Source: an uncultured Porphyromonadaceae bacterium
GTDB taxonomy: Bacteria; Bacteroidota; Bacteroidia; Bacteroidales; Muribaculaceae
Assembly: GCA_905202215.1 (NCBI GenBank)
Contig: CAJKRG010000002.1
Span: 1-64,000 of the forward strand
Length of the DNA: 64,000 bases
Direction of reading: 5' to 3'
Of this stretch, positions 35,005-43,602 are shown one piece after another; position 1 is the first letter of the stretch, and each line of letters opens with the position of its first letter. Both the position numbers and the translations under genes were made by a program. The notes below the pieces were generated by a model. That model ran no database searches and was not told the origin of the DNA. It was given only the letters and a program-made list of their open reading frames with translations.

Positions 35005-36138
35005 ATGAACCGGCGGCATTTTCTCAGAACGCTCGGTCTTGCCGGCGTTGCCATGGCTGTCTCTCCGGCATTCGGAAGGGTCATGACTGCAGCGTCGGTT
35101 GTCGGGGGCGGCAAAGACCTTGCGCCGCGTACGGATATTCCTCGTCGGACTCTCGGATCCGGTGCCGCTGCCTTCGAGGTGTCGGCTCTCGGTTTCGGCG
35201 TTATGGGTATGACATACAACCGATCGCAGCATCCTGATAGGAAGTCGTGTATACGTCTGCTGCATGAGGCGGTTGAACGTGGTGTGACATTGTTTGATAC
35301 AGCCATAATCTACGGGCCGCTTACAAATGAGAATCTTGCCGGAGAGGCGCTGTCGCGGTTTAAAGGAAAAATCAGCGTTACTACTAAATTCGGTCATGAA
35401 GTGATCGACGGCAAGGGTACAGGACGGCAGGACAGCCGCCCTGCGACAATACGACGTTATTGCGAGGAATCGTTGCGTCGTCTGCGTACCGACTGTATCC
35501 CTATGTTCTATCAGCATCGATTCGACCCGGCCACACCGGTTGAGGATGTCGCCGGAACGATAGGCGATCTTATCCGCGAGGGAAAAGTACTGCACTGGGG
35601 CATGTGCGAGGTCAGTCCCGAGACGATACGCAAGGCCCATGCCGTGCAGCCGCTTACGGCAATCCAGAGCGAGTATCATCTGATGCACCGGGAAGTGGAA
35701 GAGAACGGAGTTCTTGATGTTTGTCGCGAACTGGGCATTGGCTTCGTGCCTTATAGCCCTCTCAACAGAGGTTTTCTTGGCGGATCTCTCAACGAATATA
35801 CTGTATTTGACAGAAATAATGATAACCGACATACCCTTCCGAGGTTTCAGCCGGACGCAATGAGAGCCAATATGCGCATTGTCAATGTTCTGCATGCATT
35901 CGGCCGTACTCGCGGCATGACTCCGGCTCAGGTAGCGCTCGGATGGCTGTTACAGAAGGCTCCGTGGATTGTACCCATACCCGGAACAACCAAACTGTCG
36001 CATCTCGAAGAGAATCTCCGCACCTTCGGTTTTGAGGTATCGCCTGAGGAATGGAATCGGCTCGAAGCGGAGGTCGCCGCTATTCCCGTGACCGGCGACC
36101 GATATAATGCAGAACAACAAAAGCAGGTGGGATTCTGA
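35005..36138 (+). CDS. Exported aldo/keto reductase with Tat signal
   Basis: A 377-residue NADPH-type aldo/keto reductase. The N-terminus NRRHFLRTLGLAGVAMA is a twin-arginine signal, unusual for a family normally cytosolic. The catalytic tetrad is complete: Asp and Tyr in LFDTAIIYG, Lys in VTTKFGH and His in MFYQHRF. Residues about 300-350 (GMTPAQVALGWLL, IPGTTK) form the cofactor end. I start at 35005, where the Tat motif begins; ATG 34993 is an alternative and overlaps the preceding stop codon. It probably works with the exported flavodoxin and cupin proteins that follow. Confidence 0.88.
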   Translation: MNRRHFLRTLGLAGVAMAVSPAFGRVMTAASVVGGGKDLAPRTDIPRRTLGSGAAAFEVSALGFGVMGMTYNRSQHPDRKSCIRLLHEAVERGVTLFDTAIIYGPLTNENLAGEALSRFKGKISVTTKFGHEVIDGKGTGRQDSRPATIRRYCEESLRRLRTDCIPMFYQHRFDPATPVEDVAGTIGDLIREGKVLHWGMCEVSPETIRKAHAVQPLTAIQSEYHLMHREVEENGVLDVCRELGIGFVPYSPLNRGFLGGSLNEYTVFDRNNDNRHTLPRFQPDAMRANMRIVNVLHAFGRTRGMTPAQVALGWLLQKAPWIVPIPGTTKLSHLEENLRTFGFEVSPEEWNRLEAEVAAIPVTGDRYNAEQQKQVGF

Positions 36139-36151
36139 AAAATCAACAAAT

Positions 36152-36973
36152 ATGAAAAAACAAATTTTAATTCTGATACTTGGTATACTGACATTAAATC
36201 TCAATCTTATGGCACAGCAGAAAATAATCCAGACAGCAGGGCGGGATCAACTTGGCGATTTTGCTCCAAAATTCGCCGAACTCAACGATGATGTTCTTTT
36301 CGGAGAAGTATGGAGCCGCAACGATCTGCTGTCTCTGCGCGACCGCAGTCTCGTGACGATCACGTCGCTTATATCCCAGGGTATTACCGACAGTTCGCTG
36401 ACATTTCATCTTCAGTCGGCTAAAAACAATGGTATCACACGCATTGAAATCGCAGAAATCATAACCCATATCGGTTTTTATGCCGGCTGGCCTAAGGCCT
36501 GGGCCGCATTTCGTCTGGCGAAAGAGGTATGGAACGATGATATCGCCGGCGAGGATGCCAAAGCTACTTTCCAGCGGGAGATGATATTCCCTATAGGAGA
36601 GCCGAATACCGCATATGCGGCCTATTTTACCGGCAATAGTTACCTCGCCTCCATATCGGACGGGCAGATACCTTTCGCCAATGTAACCTTCGAGCCGGGA
36701 TGCCGTAACAACTGGCATATACACAAGGCCTCCGCAGGTGGAGGGCAGATGCTTATAGGAGTGGCCGGCCGTGGCTGGTACCAGGAGGAAGGAAAACCGG
36801 CTGTAGAGATTCTTCCGGGTACTGTAATTCACATACACGCCAATGTAAAGCATTGGCACGGCGCTGCAAAAGATTCCTGGTTCGCACATCTCGCGTTTTC
36901 AGTACCCGGCGATAACACGGAGAATATATGGCTTAAGCCAGTGACAGATGAACAATATAACTGTCTGAAATAA
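36152..36973 (+). CDS. Secreted carboxymuconolactone decarboxylase-like / cupin fusion
   Basis: A 273-residue protein with a Sec signal peptide (MKKQILILILGILTLNLNLMA). Residues about 30-125 are a carboxymuconolactone decarboxylase/AhpD-like helical domain (SLRDRSLVTITSLI, EIAEIITHIGFYAGWPKAW); it lacks the CxxC of AhpD. Residues about 150-260 are a cupin with the metal-binding NNWHIHKA and HANVKHWHG histidines. The ATG at 36152 is chosen because it opens the signal peptide. It lies 13 bases after the aldo/keto reductase gene and 6 before the flavodoxin gene. Substrate unknown. Confidence 0.87.
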   Translation: MKKQILILILGILTLNLNLMAQQKIIQTAGRDQLGDFAPKFAELNDDVLFGEVWSRNDLLSLRDRSLVTITSLISQGITDSSLTFHLQSAKNNGITRIEIAEIITHIGFYAGWPKAWAAFRLAKEVWNDDIAGEDAKATFQREMIFPIGEPNTAYAAYFTGNSYLASISDGQIPFANVTFEPGCRNNWHIHKASAGGGQMLIGVAGRGWYQEEGKPAVEILPGTVIHIHANVKHWHGAAKDSWFAHLAFSVPGDNTENIWLKPVTDEQYNCLK

Positions 36974-36979
36974 TTGGAT

Positions 36980-37777
36980 ATGAAAAGATTGACGATTATC
37001 CTTGCTCTTGTGTCGCTGGCTGTGTGTGCCAATGCGAAAACGCTTATTGTATATTATAGTTTCACTAATAACGTTCACCGTATCGTATCCGATCTTCAGG
37101 AGCAGACAGGCGCCGATATCGTAAGGATCGAGCCGGCTCAGGAAGGGCTGGACTACGCCGCCAATAACTATGCTCTCGGAAGCGCACTGATCTCAGCCAT
37201 ACGCAACAATCCTGATAGTGCAGCCTCCTACCCGGAAATAAAACCGGTAGATGTTGATTTCGCCGATTATGATGCGTTTATTATCGCAGCGCCGCTCTGG
37301 TGGAGCAATATGGCCGCACCGTTGCAGACTTTTCTGTTCCATAACGGTGCCAGGTTGGCAGGAAAGAAGATTGGTCTTATCGTGTCAAGTGCGAGCAGCG
37401 GCATAAGCGGGGTGGAAGCGGATGCGCATAGACTCGTGCCCGGAGGCGATTTCCTTACTCCGAGCCTGTGGATACGATCGTCGCAGACTTCCGCATGCCA
37501 TTCCATGATTTCAGAATGGCTTGAGCGTATCGGTTACAATTCGCTCGCAGGGGTTGAATCGCTTGTGAGCGAAGGTTCCGCTACGCGGATTACAGTCGAT
37601 GGCGCCCGGATAGTTGTCGACGGAGATTTCGATTCGCTTGCGCTATACGATATGTCAGGTACAAGGGTACTTGAATCTTCAGATCGCAATATTTCTACGT
37701 CGACTCTTAAGCCCGGAATCTATATCGCAAGTATAAATGCAAATACAGGATCCGTCTCCAGAAAAATAGTTCTTTGA
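36980..37777 (+). CDS. Secreted flavodoxin with C-terminal sorting-like domain
   Basis: A 265-residue protein. A Sec signal peptide (about residues 1-19, cleavage after CANA) precedes a flavodoxin fold at 20-190: the FMN phosphate loop YYSFTNNVHR, then AAPLWWSNMAAP for the ring-binding loop. Residues about 195-265 (LYDMSGTRVLES, LKPGIYIAS, SRKIVL) resemble a type IX secretion C-terminal sorting domain. Flavodoxins are normally cytosolic electron carriers; export and a sorting tail are unusual. ATG 36980 is preferred to the TTG at 36974. Last gene of the redox module; it converges on the GH92 gene. Confidence 0.85.
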   Translation: MKRLTIILALVSLAVCANAKTLIVYYSFTNNVHRIVSDLQEQTGADIVRIEPAQEGLDYAANNYALGSALISAIRNNPDSAASYPEIKPVDVDFADYDAFIIAAPLWWSNMAAPLQTFLFHNGARLAGKKIGLIVSSASSGISGVEADAHRLVPGGDFLTPSLWIRSSQTSACHSMISEWLERIGYNSLAGVESLVSEGSATRITVDGARIVVDGDFDSLALYDMSGTRVLESSDRNISTSTLKPGIYIASINANTGSVSRKIVL

Positions 37778-37787
37778 CAATCTACCG

Positions 37788-40001
37788 TCAGCGGCGTGCT
37801 TCAGGCCCCATGACAAAGACGAGACGTCCTCCGGAGGCAAGATCGGAATGTTTTAGCACGGTGCCTTTCAAAGGTTCGCCGTTGAGCGTGGCCGACTGTA
37901 TATATTTATTCTTCGGTGAGTTGTTCTCAGCTATGATCTCGAATTTCTTACCGTTTTCAAGATTTATGACAGCACGGTCGAACATCGGAGAGCCTATCTG
38001 GTATTCGGGCAATCCCGGTGTTACCGGATAGAATCCGAGCATCGAAAAAACGACAAATGCAGTCATGCCGCCGCCGTCTTCGTCGCCCGGCATGCCCATG
38101 AGATCGTTACGGAACCATTGGCGCAGAAGTGTACGGATACGCTTCTGCGTCATCCACGGGCGTCCGGCATAATTGTAGAGATACGGTATGTGAAGACTCG
38201 GCTCGTTTGCCATGGAGAATTGACCGACATTGCCGGTATGGTCGGGAAGCTGAGAATAGAAGTCGAATTTGCTGCGTCCGAGTGATTCGTTGAAAGTTCT
38301 GTCGAGCTCGTCGCAGAAAGCGTCGGGGCCTCCCATCAATTCAATTAGATCGGCGATATTGTGCGGCACGTCCCAGCGGTATATCCAGCCGTTGTTTTCG
38401 CCGTAATACTCGCGCGCGCCCATACCACCGGGCCAGCGGTAGTCAAAAGGTTCGATGAATCGGCCTGCCGAATCTTTCGGATGGAAGAATCGGGTGTCGG
38501 CATTGAACAGGTTGCGGTAGTTCCGCGAGGCTTCGGCATAGCGGATACTGTCGGAACTGTTGCCGAGAAAACCTGCGATTTGCGACAGGCACCATTGGTC
38601 GTAGGCTGTGCCGAGAGTTACGGCGACAGGCTGCCGCTTTTCAAACGGATGGACTTCTGCTATATATTCTTTTTCTCCCGGGGCGAGTGCCGGGATATAG
38701 CCACGTTCCTTATAGAAGCGGTCGAGTTCGCCGGCCGGCAGTCCCGACCACGGAGCGAGAGTCTTGTTCTCGATTCCACGGCGGCAAGCCTCGTATGCGA
38801 GAGAAAGATCGAAGTCCGTGAGTCCTTTGGCATATGCGTCGGCGATACTTGCTACGCCGTGGTTGGAATTCATGCGGCGGGTGTCGCCGGTTATTTCCGG
38901 GAATGTAGGCATCCACAGACTGTCGGTTTGCGAGGCCATGCGCAGATATGAGCGCAGTATGTTCAGCTCGATTTCAGGCTCGATTATCACGCGCATGGGA
39001 TGGGCGGCCCTGTAGGTATCCCATATCCAGTCGTCGGTATAGAATGGTTGACCACCGTCATCGTGCACTTTACCGTCCGATGCGCTGAAGTATCGTCCGT
39101 CTTCACTGAGGCATACCGGACGTTCATGCATGCGGTAGAGCGAACTGTAGAACAGGGTCTTGTCGTTGTCGTCGGAAGTCTCGACTTCGATACGTCCGAG
39201 AGTCTCGTTCCATATCCGGCGTGCGGCTCCGGCAACAGAATCTACGTCATAGCATGTTATTTCGCGCCTTAGATTTCGTTCGGCCTGTTCTTCGCTTATG
39301 AACGAGACTCCGTAGCGGATATTGAGTGCTTTTACATTGTCATCGTAGCGCAGAGCCATGCAGGCATCGTGTCCTCTCGCCGAGTCGGCTGCGACGATAT
39401 GTCCCTCCCTGATGGCAAAAGAGCCTGTCGGCTTCTGCTCCGATTCCATGTAAAGATATATCCGTACTCCGTTATCGAGGTCCTGATAGCCTTTAATGGC
39501 ATTGCCTGATGTTTTCAAGGTTCCTTCGCGCGAGTTGAGAGTGAGATATGAGGGCCCGTGGTCTTTCATTTTCAGTTTATAGACTGCCGACCGGGGTGCC
39601 GGTGCGAAGTCGACATAGATGCCGGCTTCGTCGAGAAACACGGAGTAACGGTAGGGTTTCAGATCTTCGTTATCGTAGCTGTATGCTGTCACCGGTGCGA
39701 AAGTTGCGCTGTCTCCCTGGACGAGCGACAGATTGAAGGCTGATTTTTCGCGGTGGTTGGTGACGATTACAGGTAGTCCGTTAAGACGGTCGGACGTGAA
39801 ATCACCACGTTCAGGCACCATACGCAGCATACTGTTGGGCAAATGTACGTTCGGGAAGGTCGGAACAAGCAGATGACTGATGTTTCCTATGTATGGGTTC
39901 ACATAGTCGACCGGTTCGAGAAGGTCAGCTTCGGTACGGGTTGTGTCGCAGGCCGTGAGGAGTAGGGCCGGCAATACGGCATAAAGCAAAGATGATTTCA
40001 T
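37788..40001 (-). CDS. GH92 family alpha-mannosidase lipoprotein
   Basis: A 737-residue lipoprotein; lipobox LLTAC with Cys at about 18. The N-terminal beta-sandwich begins VDYVNPYIGN, a GH92 hallmark. The catalytic (alpha/alpha)6 domain holds the general acid Glu in ANEPSLHIPYLYNYAG and the calcium/base region GDEDGGGMTAFVVFSMLGFYPV. GH92 enzymes are calcium-dependent exo-mannosidases of host N-glycans and yeast mannan. The Gly in GGGM replaces the more common Gln of that motif, so linkage specificity may differ. No SusC/SusD genes are nearby. It stands as a single gene between two convergent and divergent units. Confidence 0.92.
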   Translation of the reverse strand: MKSSLLYAVLPALLLTACDTTRTEADLLEPVDYVNPYIGNISHLLVPTFPNVHLPNSMLRMVPERGDFTSDRLNGLPVIVTNHREKSAFNLSLVQGDSATFAPVTAYSYDNEDLKPYRYSVFLDEAGIYVDFAPAPRSAVYKLKMKDHGPSYLTLNSREGTLKTSGNAIKGYQDLDNGVRIYLYMESEQKPTGSFAIREGHIVAADSARGHDACMALRYDDNVKALNIRYGVSFISEEQAERNLRREITCYDVDSVAGAARRIWNETLGRIEVETSDDNDKTLFYSSLYRMHERPVCLSEDGRYFSASDGKVHDDGGQPFYTDDWIWDTYRAAHPMRVIIEPEIELNILRSYLRMASQTDSLWMPTFPEITGDTRRMNSNHGVASIADAYAKGLTDFDLSLAYEACRRGIENKTLAPWSGLPAGELDRFYKERGYIPALAPGEKEYIAEVHPFEKRQPVAVTLGTAYDQWCLSQIAGFLGNSSDSIRYAEASRNYRNLFNADTRFFHPKDSAGRFIEPFDYRWPGGMGAREYYGENNGWIYRWDVPHNIADLIELMGGPDAFCDELDRTFNESLGRSKFDFYSQLPDHTGNVGQFSMANEPSLHIPYLYNYAGRPWMTQKRIRTLLRQWFRNDLMGMPGDEDGGGMTAFVVFSMLGFYPVTPGLPEYQIGSPMFDRAVINLENGKKFEIIAENNSPKNKYIQSATLNGEPLKGTVLKHSDLASGGRLVFVMGPEARR

Positions 40002-40006
40002 GTGAT

Positions 40007-40591
40007 TCAGATGATTGTACCCGTCAACTCCTCGATTTGCGGGAGTAGGGCATGGATTTCGTCATTGCTGATTGTAAAAAGGCGTAGTGGCGGAGCGCTG
40101 TCGGGAGCTTCTGTTTTTTGTGCGGCTATGCGGCTTTTCACCTCTTCGCGGGAGAGGCCACTACGCTTCATGGTACGTTCGATACGCAGTTCGAGGGGCG
40201 ATTCCACACGCCATTCTGCATCGACCATCAGATTGAGACCGCTTTCATATAGAATAGCCGTTTCGACGAATGTAAGGTCTGTCTCCTGTGCGGCTACCCA
40301 AAGCGCGATATCTTCTTTCACCGCTGAATGGACTATGGAATTGAGCGCCGCAAGTTTGGCGGAATCTGCGAAAACAACCGACGCGATAAGTTTTCGGTCT
40401 ATGATTCCGTCGACAACCGCAAGTTCGTCGATTCCCTTGACAAGACGTTTCTTTATGGCCTCATCGGCATCCATCAGAGCCTTGGCTCGGCTGTCGCAGT
40501 CGTAGACGGGATAGCCGAGAATCCGTAGGATCCGGCATACGACAGATTTCCCGGATCCGATACCGCCGGTAATAGCTATGAGACGTTTCAT
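40007..40591 (-). CDS. coaE: Dephospho-CoA kinase
   Basis: A 194-residue P-loop kinase that phosphorylates dephospho-CoA, the last step of coenzyme A synthesis. The Walker A motif GGIGSGKS is at residues 9-16, DCDSRAK near 35 is the substrate/LID aspartate region, and the helical CoA-binding part follows. The start codon overlaps the stop of the YbbR-like gene by 4 bases (ATGA), so the two are coupled. Length is normal. Confidence 0.95.
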   Translation of the reverse strand: MKRLIAITGGIGSGKSVVCRILRILGYPVYDCDSRAKALMDADEAIKKRLVKGIDELAVVDGIIDRKLIASVVFADSAKLAALNSIVHSAVKEDIALWVAAQETDLTFVETAILYESGLNLMVDAEWRVESPLELRIERTMKRSGLSREEVKSRIAAQKTEAPDSAPPLRLFTISNDEIHALLPQIEELTGTII

Positions 40592-41562
40592 CTGTGCTCG
40601 ATTATATATTCGGCGCTGTCCACCGACAGATGTACGTTTTGCAGATTCGATGGCACATCACGGAGAGTAAGCTTCATCATCTTCGACGGATTGTTATGGT
40701 CGATACGCCTGTAATCGGCTACGATGCGGAAGTGAGGGTCGCTTTTCACGTAGGCACTCATCGGCACCATATAGAATACGTCGATCTGAGCGGGAAATGT
40801 GATCAGTTTCGTGCCTTCAGGTACATTGACCGGTTCAATGACCACTTTCCGGCTTTTGAAGATAAGAGGCTCGACTTCGAACGACACATCGATACTGTCT
40901 GGAATGATTCTTGATCCGGATGGTCCGAGGAGGCGCACGCGGCGCGTCTCGCTGTCGCTGAGTCCGGTAAGTCTTATAGGTTCGGTGGTTACGGCATTAT
41001 AGTTGTCGGGCAGTGCAAGACCCGGCGCCATGAACACCTTCACGCTGTCGGCCGATATGCGTGGACGGCCGTTGAGTGCCGACTGTGGGCCTGTAGTGAC
41101 CTTGTAATCGATATTTACGGGCATGATGAAACCCGGATGCGTCGTATATGGGATCGACAGTGAGTCGGGATAGACTACACTTACCTGGGAGCCTCCCGCC
41201 GTAGTACGTGCGAGAGCTTTAAGTTCGGTAGAGTTGAGATGGAGCATGCCGTTGGAGCGGTATGCCCTGAAGTCGATGTTGACTGTCGGCATTGCGCCCG
41301 CCAGCATTTTGATTACCTGGGTGCCGCGTGCTCGCAGACTCACATTAAGAGCCTCGGGCCCCGGACTTATGAGAGTCACGGAGTCGGGGACATGAGTGAT
41401 TTTCATTGGCAGGCGCACATCGAACTGCTCCTCTTCGTTAAGCGACAGTACAAGCCATAGCACGGCTGAAATGGCCACGAACAGGAGGAACATCAAAGAG
41501 TCACGGCCACGGCGCGAACGCACCGCGGCCATTACTTTGCCGAATTGTTCCTTGATATCCAT
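40588..41562 (-). CDS. YbbR/CdaR-like domain protein
   Basis: A 324-residue single-pass membrane protein. One hydrophobic helix lies at about residues 23-42 (DSLMFLLFVAISAVLWLVLS, within a basic context), and the rest is extracytoplasmic beta-rich YbbR-type repeats (LPMKITHVPDSV, VNIDYKV, EPVNVPEGTKL). In Firmicutes YbbR/CdaR controls diadenylate cyclase; whether that holds here is not known, and no cyclase gene is adjacent. ATG 41562 is chosen over the TTG at 41589. It lies 104 bases after yajC and 4 bases overlap coaE. Confidence 0.82.
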   Translation of the reverse strand: MDIKEQFGKVMAAVRSRRGRDSLMFLLFVAISAVLWLVLSLNEEEQFDVRLPMKITHVPDSVTLISPGPEALNVSLRARGTQVIKMLAGAMPTVNIDFRAYRSNGMLHLNSTELKALARTTAGGSQVSVVYPDSLSIPYTTHPGFIMPVNIDYKVTTGPQSALNGRPRISADSVKVFMAPGLALPDNYNAVTTEPIRLTGLSDSETRRVRLLGPSGSRIIPDSIDVSFEVEPLIFKSRKVVIEPVNVPEGTKLITFPAQIDVFYMVPMSAYVKSDPHFRIVADYRRIDHNNPSKMMKLTLRDVPSNLQNVHLSVDSAEYIIEHR

Positions 41563-41666
41563 CTTGCAGAGGATAACAGACCGGATCAATGGTGGGACGG
41601 TAGCCGTTCAGACGGAAAATTGTCTCTCCGGTCTGTCCTGAGGTCTTGCCGGTCTTTAGGAAATTA

Positions 41667-42002
41667 TTATTTCTGCTGGTCTGAATTCTGAGTAGCCTGA
41701 TTGGCTTCTTCGGCCGAGGGATACACAGAACCCTTGTCGACGCGGATACGTACGTCCTTGTCGATCTCGATGATGAAAGAATTGTCTTTCACGTCGCGGA
41801 TTGTACCATAGATACCGCCAGCGGTAACCACTTTGTCGCCTTTGCCGAGGCCTTCGCGGAATTTTTTGATCTCTTTCTGTCTTTTCTGCTGGGGGCGGAT
41901 CATGAAAAAGTAGAACACTACGAAAAGCGCTACAATCATGAGAATGCTGCCCATGCCGCCGCCGGCAGGCTGTGCTCCGTCGAGGAGGATGTAGTTAAGC
42001 AT
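41667..42002 (-). CDS. yajC: Sec translocase accessory subunit YajC
   Basis: A 111-residue protein with one membrane helix at about residues 18-38 (GSILMIVALFVVFYFFMIRP), then RPQQKRQKEIKKFREGLGKGDKVVTAGGIYGTI in the family order (cited in parts), a SH3-like C-terminal part. YajC associates with SecDF at the translocon. It lies 32 bases downstream of nusB in the nusB-yajC-ybbR-coaE unit. Confidence 0.95.
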   Translation of the reverse strand: MLNYILLDGAQPAGGGMGSILMIVALFVVFYFFMIRPQQKRQKEIKKFREGLGKGDKVVTAGGIYGTIRDVKDNSFIIEIDKDVRIRVDKGSVYPSAEEANQATQNSDQQK

Positions 42003-42034
42003 TGTATTTCAGTTTAATGGTTTTTATCGGCTTG

Positions 42035-43510
42035 TCAGATTTTTTTGTCGATTACGCCGTCGGCCGACAGTTTTTTAACAACGGAGTAGAGTATTCCGTT
42101 CACGAAGCTTCCGCTTCGCGGTGTGCTGTAGTCATTGGCGATCTCGATATATTCGTTCATCGACACGGGTACAGGAATCGAGGGATAATGCACTATTTCG
42201 GCGATTGCAGTGAGAAGTATAACTATGTCCATGAATGCCAGACGTTCGGAATCCCACTGTTCCGTATCGATGAAGCTGTCGATGAGTGCGCGGTATTCCT
42301 CGCGATGCTTGACGACGAACTCGAAGAGCTCGGAGCCGAAAGCTTCGTCGGCCGCGTTCATGAACTTGGGCAGAAGAGTTATCTTGCCCACGCTTCCTTG
42401 CGGTGCGTTGTCGGCCGAATCTTCGTCGGTCGCGGCATATGAACGGCGCATTGTCTTGAGAGCGAATGTACTCATGATGGCCAGATCGTCGTTCCAGTAT
42501 ACGGCGCGGTTTTCAAGAGCTTCGGCCAGTTCGTCGGACGGCACGATGATCGAGCGTGTCACCTCGCGCCAGAATGCTGCGTCGGTAGCAAAATCTCCGG
42601 GCTCGCTTTGCATATAGTCTTTGTAAAGCGTGCTTGCCGTGATCTGATCGAGAAGGCCGGCGAACAGCAGATCGCTGTCGCGCCAGTTGGCCGGATCGGC
42701 GTCGGCGTTGTCCTTGGCATATTCGCTGAGGGCCTCGCATTCGGTAAGCGCCCTGACATAAAGATTGTCGACGAAACGCAGGCTCGGATTGAGATCTTCG
42801 TCGGTCGGCAGATATTTGTTCTTGGCCTCGTCGAGACGGGCCTCCTGAAGACGCGTGATATAGACCGGCAGGAGCAGGAGAGCATGGTAAAGATCGTAGG
42901 CCATGGCGAGCGACTTGTCGAGATCGTTGCGCGCCTTGAGATATGTGGCGCGTGTGTCGTCAAACGACATAAGGGTCGCGGAGAACATCTTCATGCCGTT
43001 GTCGAAGCCGAGATGGCTGAAATTCTCGTCGCGTCGGAGCACTCGCTCTACGCCTTTATGCTTGCGTATTATAGTTGTGAAAACGGTATTCCAGAACGCA
43101 ACATCGTCGGCCATCTGGAGTTTGCGCTTGCGTTTGTAGTCGCCGTAGACTGCGGAAGCAGTCACGGAACTGAGAATTTCATCAAGGCACGAGTCGAATT
43201 TAGACAGTCGGCTGCGGTTTTTCATAAGCAGGGCCGTCATATCCGTATTCTCACGCATGGCTTTGCCAACGCGGTTCTTTTTCAGGCCGGGATCGGTTTC
43301 AAGGGTACGTCCGGAGCCGGAGCCGAGAGGCATGCCGTTCAGTTTGAGAAGTAAGATGAGGAGGTCGAGATAAACCGAATATGCGAACTGACGCTCGCGG
43401 GAGCTGTCGGTGTCGGCAGGCGCATTTTCGAGTTTGAAATCCTTTCGAGTCAGCAGAAACGAATAAAGAATCTGGACGGTCTTGATTCTGATTAAACTAC
43501 GGTTTATCAT
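42035..43510 (-). CDS. nusB: Transcription antitermination factor NusB (long form)
   Basis: A 491-residue protein. The first residues (MINRSLIRIKTVQILYSFL) and the C-terminal 110 residues (RLAFMDIVILLTAIAEIVHYPSIP, VNGILYSVVKKL, in parts) are NusB; the long central part is helical and charged. Bacteroides NusB proteins are about 310 residues, so this one is markedly longer. NusB with NusE binds boxA RNA in rRNA operons. It heads a four-gene unit and has a TAACTTTG promoter element 35 bases upstream. Confidence 0.88.
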   Translation of the reverse strand: MINRSLIRIKTVQILYSFLLTRKDFKLENAPADTDSSRERQFAYSVYLDLLILLLKLNGMPLGSGSGRTLETDPGLKKNRVGKAMRENTDMTALLMKNRSRLSKFDSCLDEILSSVTASAVYGDYKRKRKLQMADDVAFWNTVFTTIIRKHKGVERVLRRDENFSHLGFDNGMKMFSATLMSFDDTRATYLKARNDLDKSLAMAYDLYHALLLLPVYITRLQEARLDEAKNKYLPTDEDLNPSLRFVDNLYVRALTECEALSEYAKDNADADPANWRDSDLLFAGLLDQITASTLYKDYMQSEPGDFATDAAFWREVTRSIIVPSDELAEALENRAVYWNDDLAIMSTFALKTMRRSYAATDEDSADNAPQGSVGKITLLPKFMNAADEAFGSELFEFVVKHREEYRALIDSFIDTEQWDSERLAFMDIVILLTAIAEIVHYPSIPVPVSMNEYIEIANDYSTPRSGSFVNGILYSVVKKLSADGVIDKKI

Positions 43511-43544
43511 ATATGTTAATGTTCAATCTTTCTTGTTCGGATTG

Positions 43545-43552
43545 CAAAGTTA
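43545..43552 (-). promoter_or_regulatory. Predicted promoter -7 element of the nusB unit
   Basis: Minus strand TAACTTTG, a TAnnTTTG match, 34 bases upstream of the nusB ATG at 43510. Confidence 0.5.
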
Positions 43553-43602
43553 AACAAAAATCCCCGATTAGCATTCACACGCACCGAAATAATTGTTTTC
43601 CG

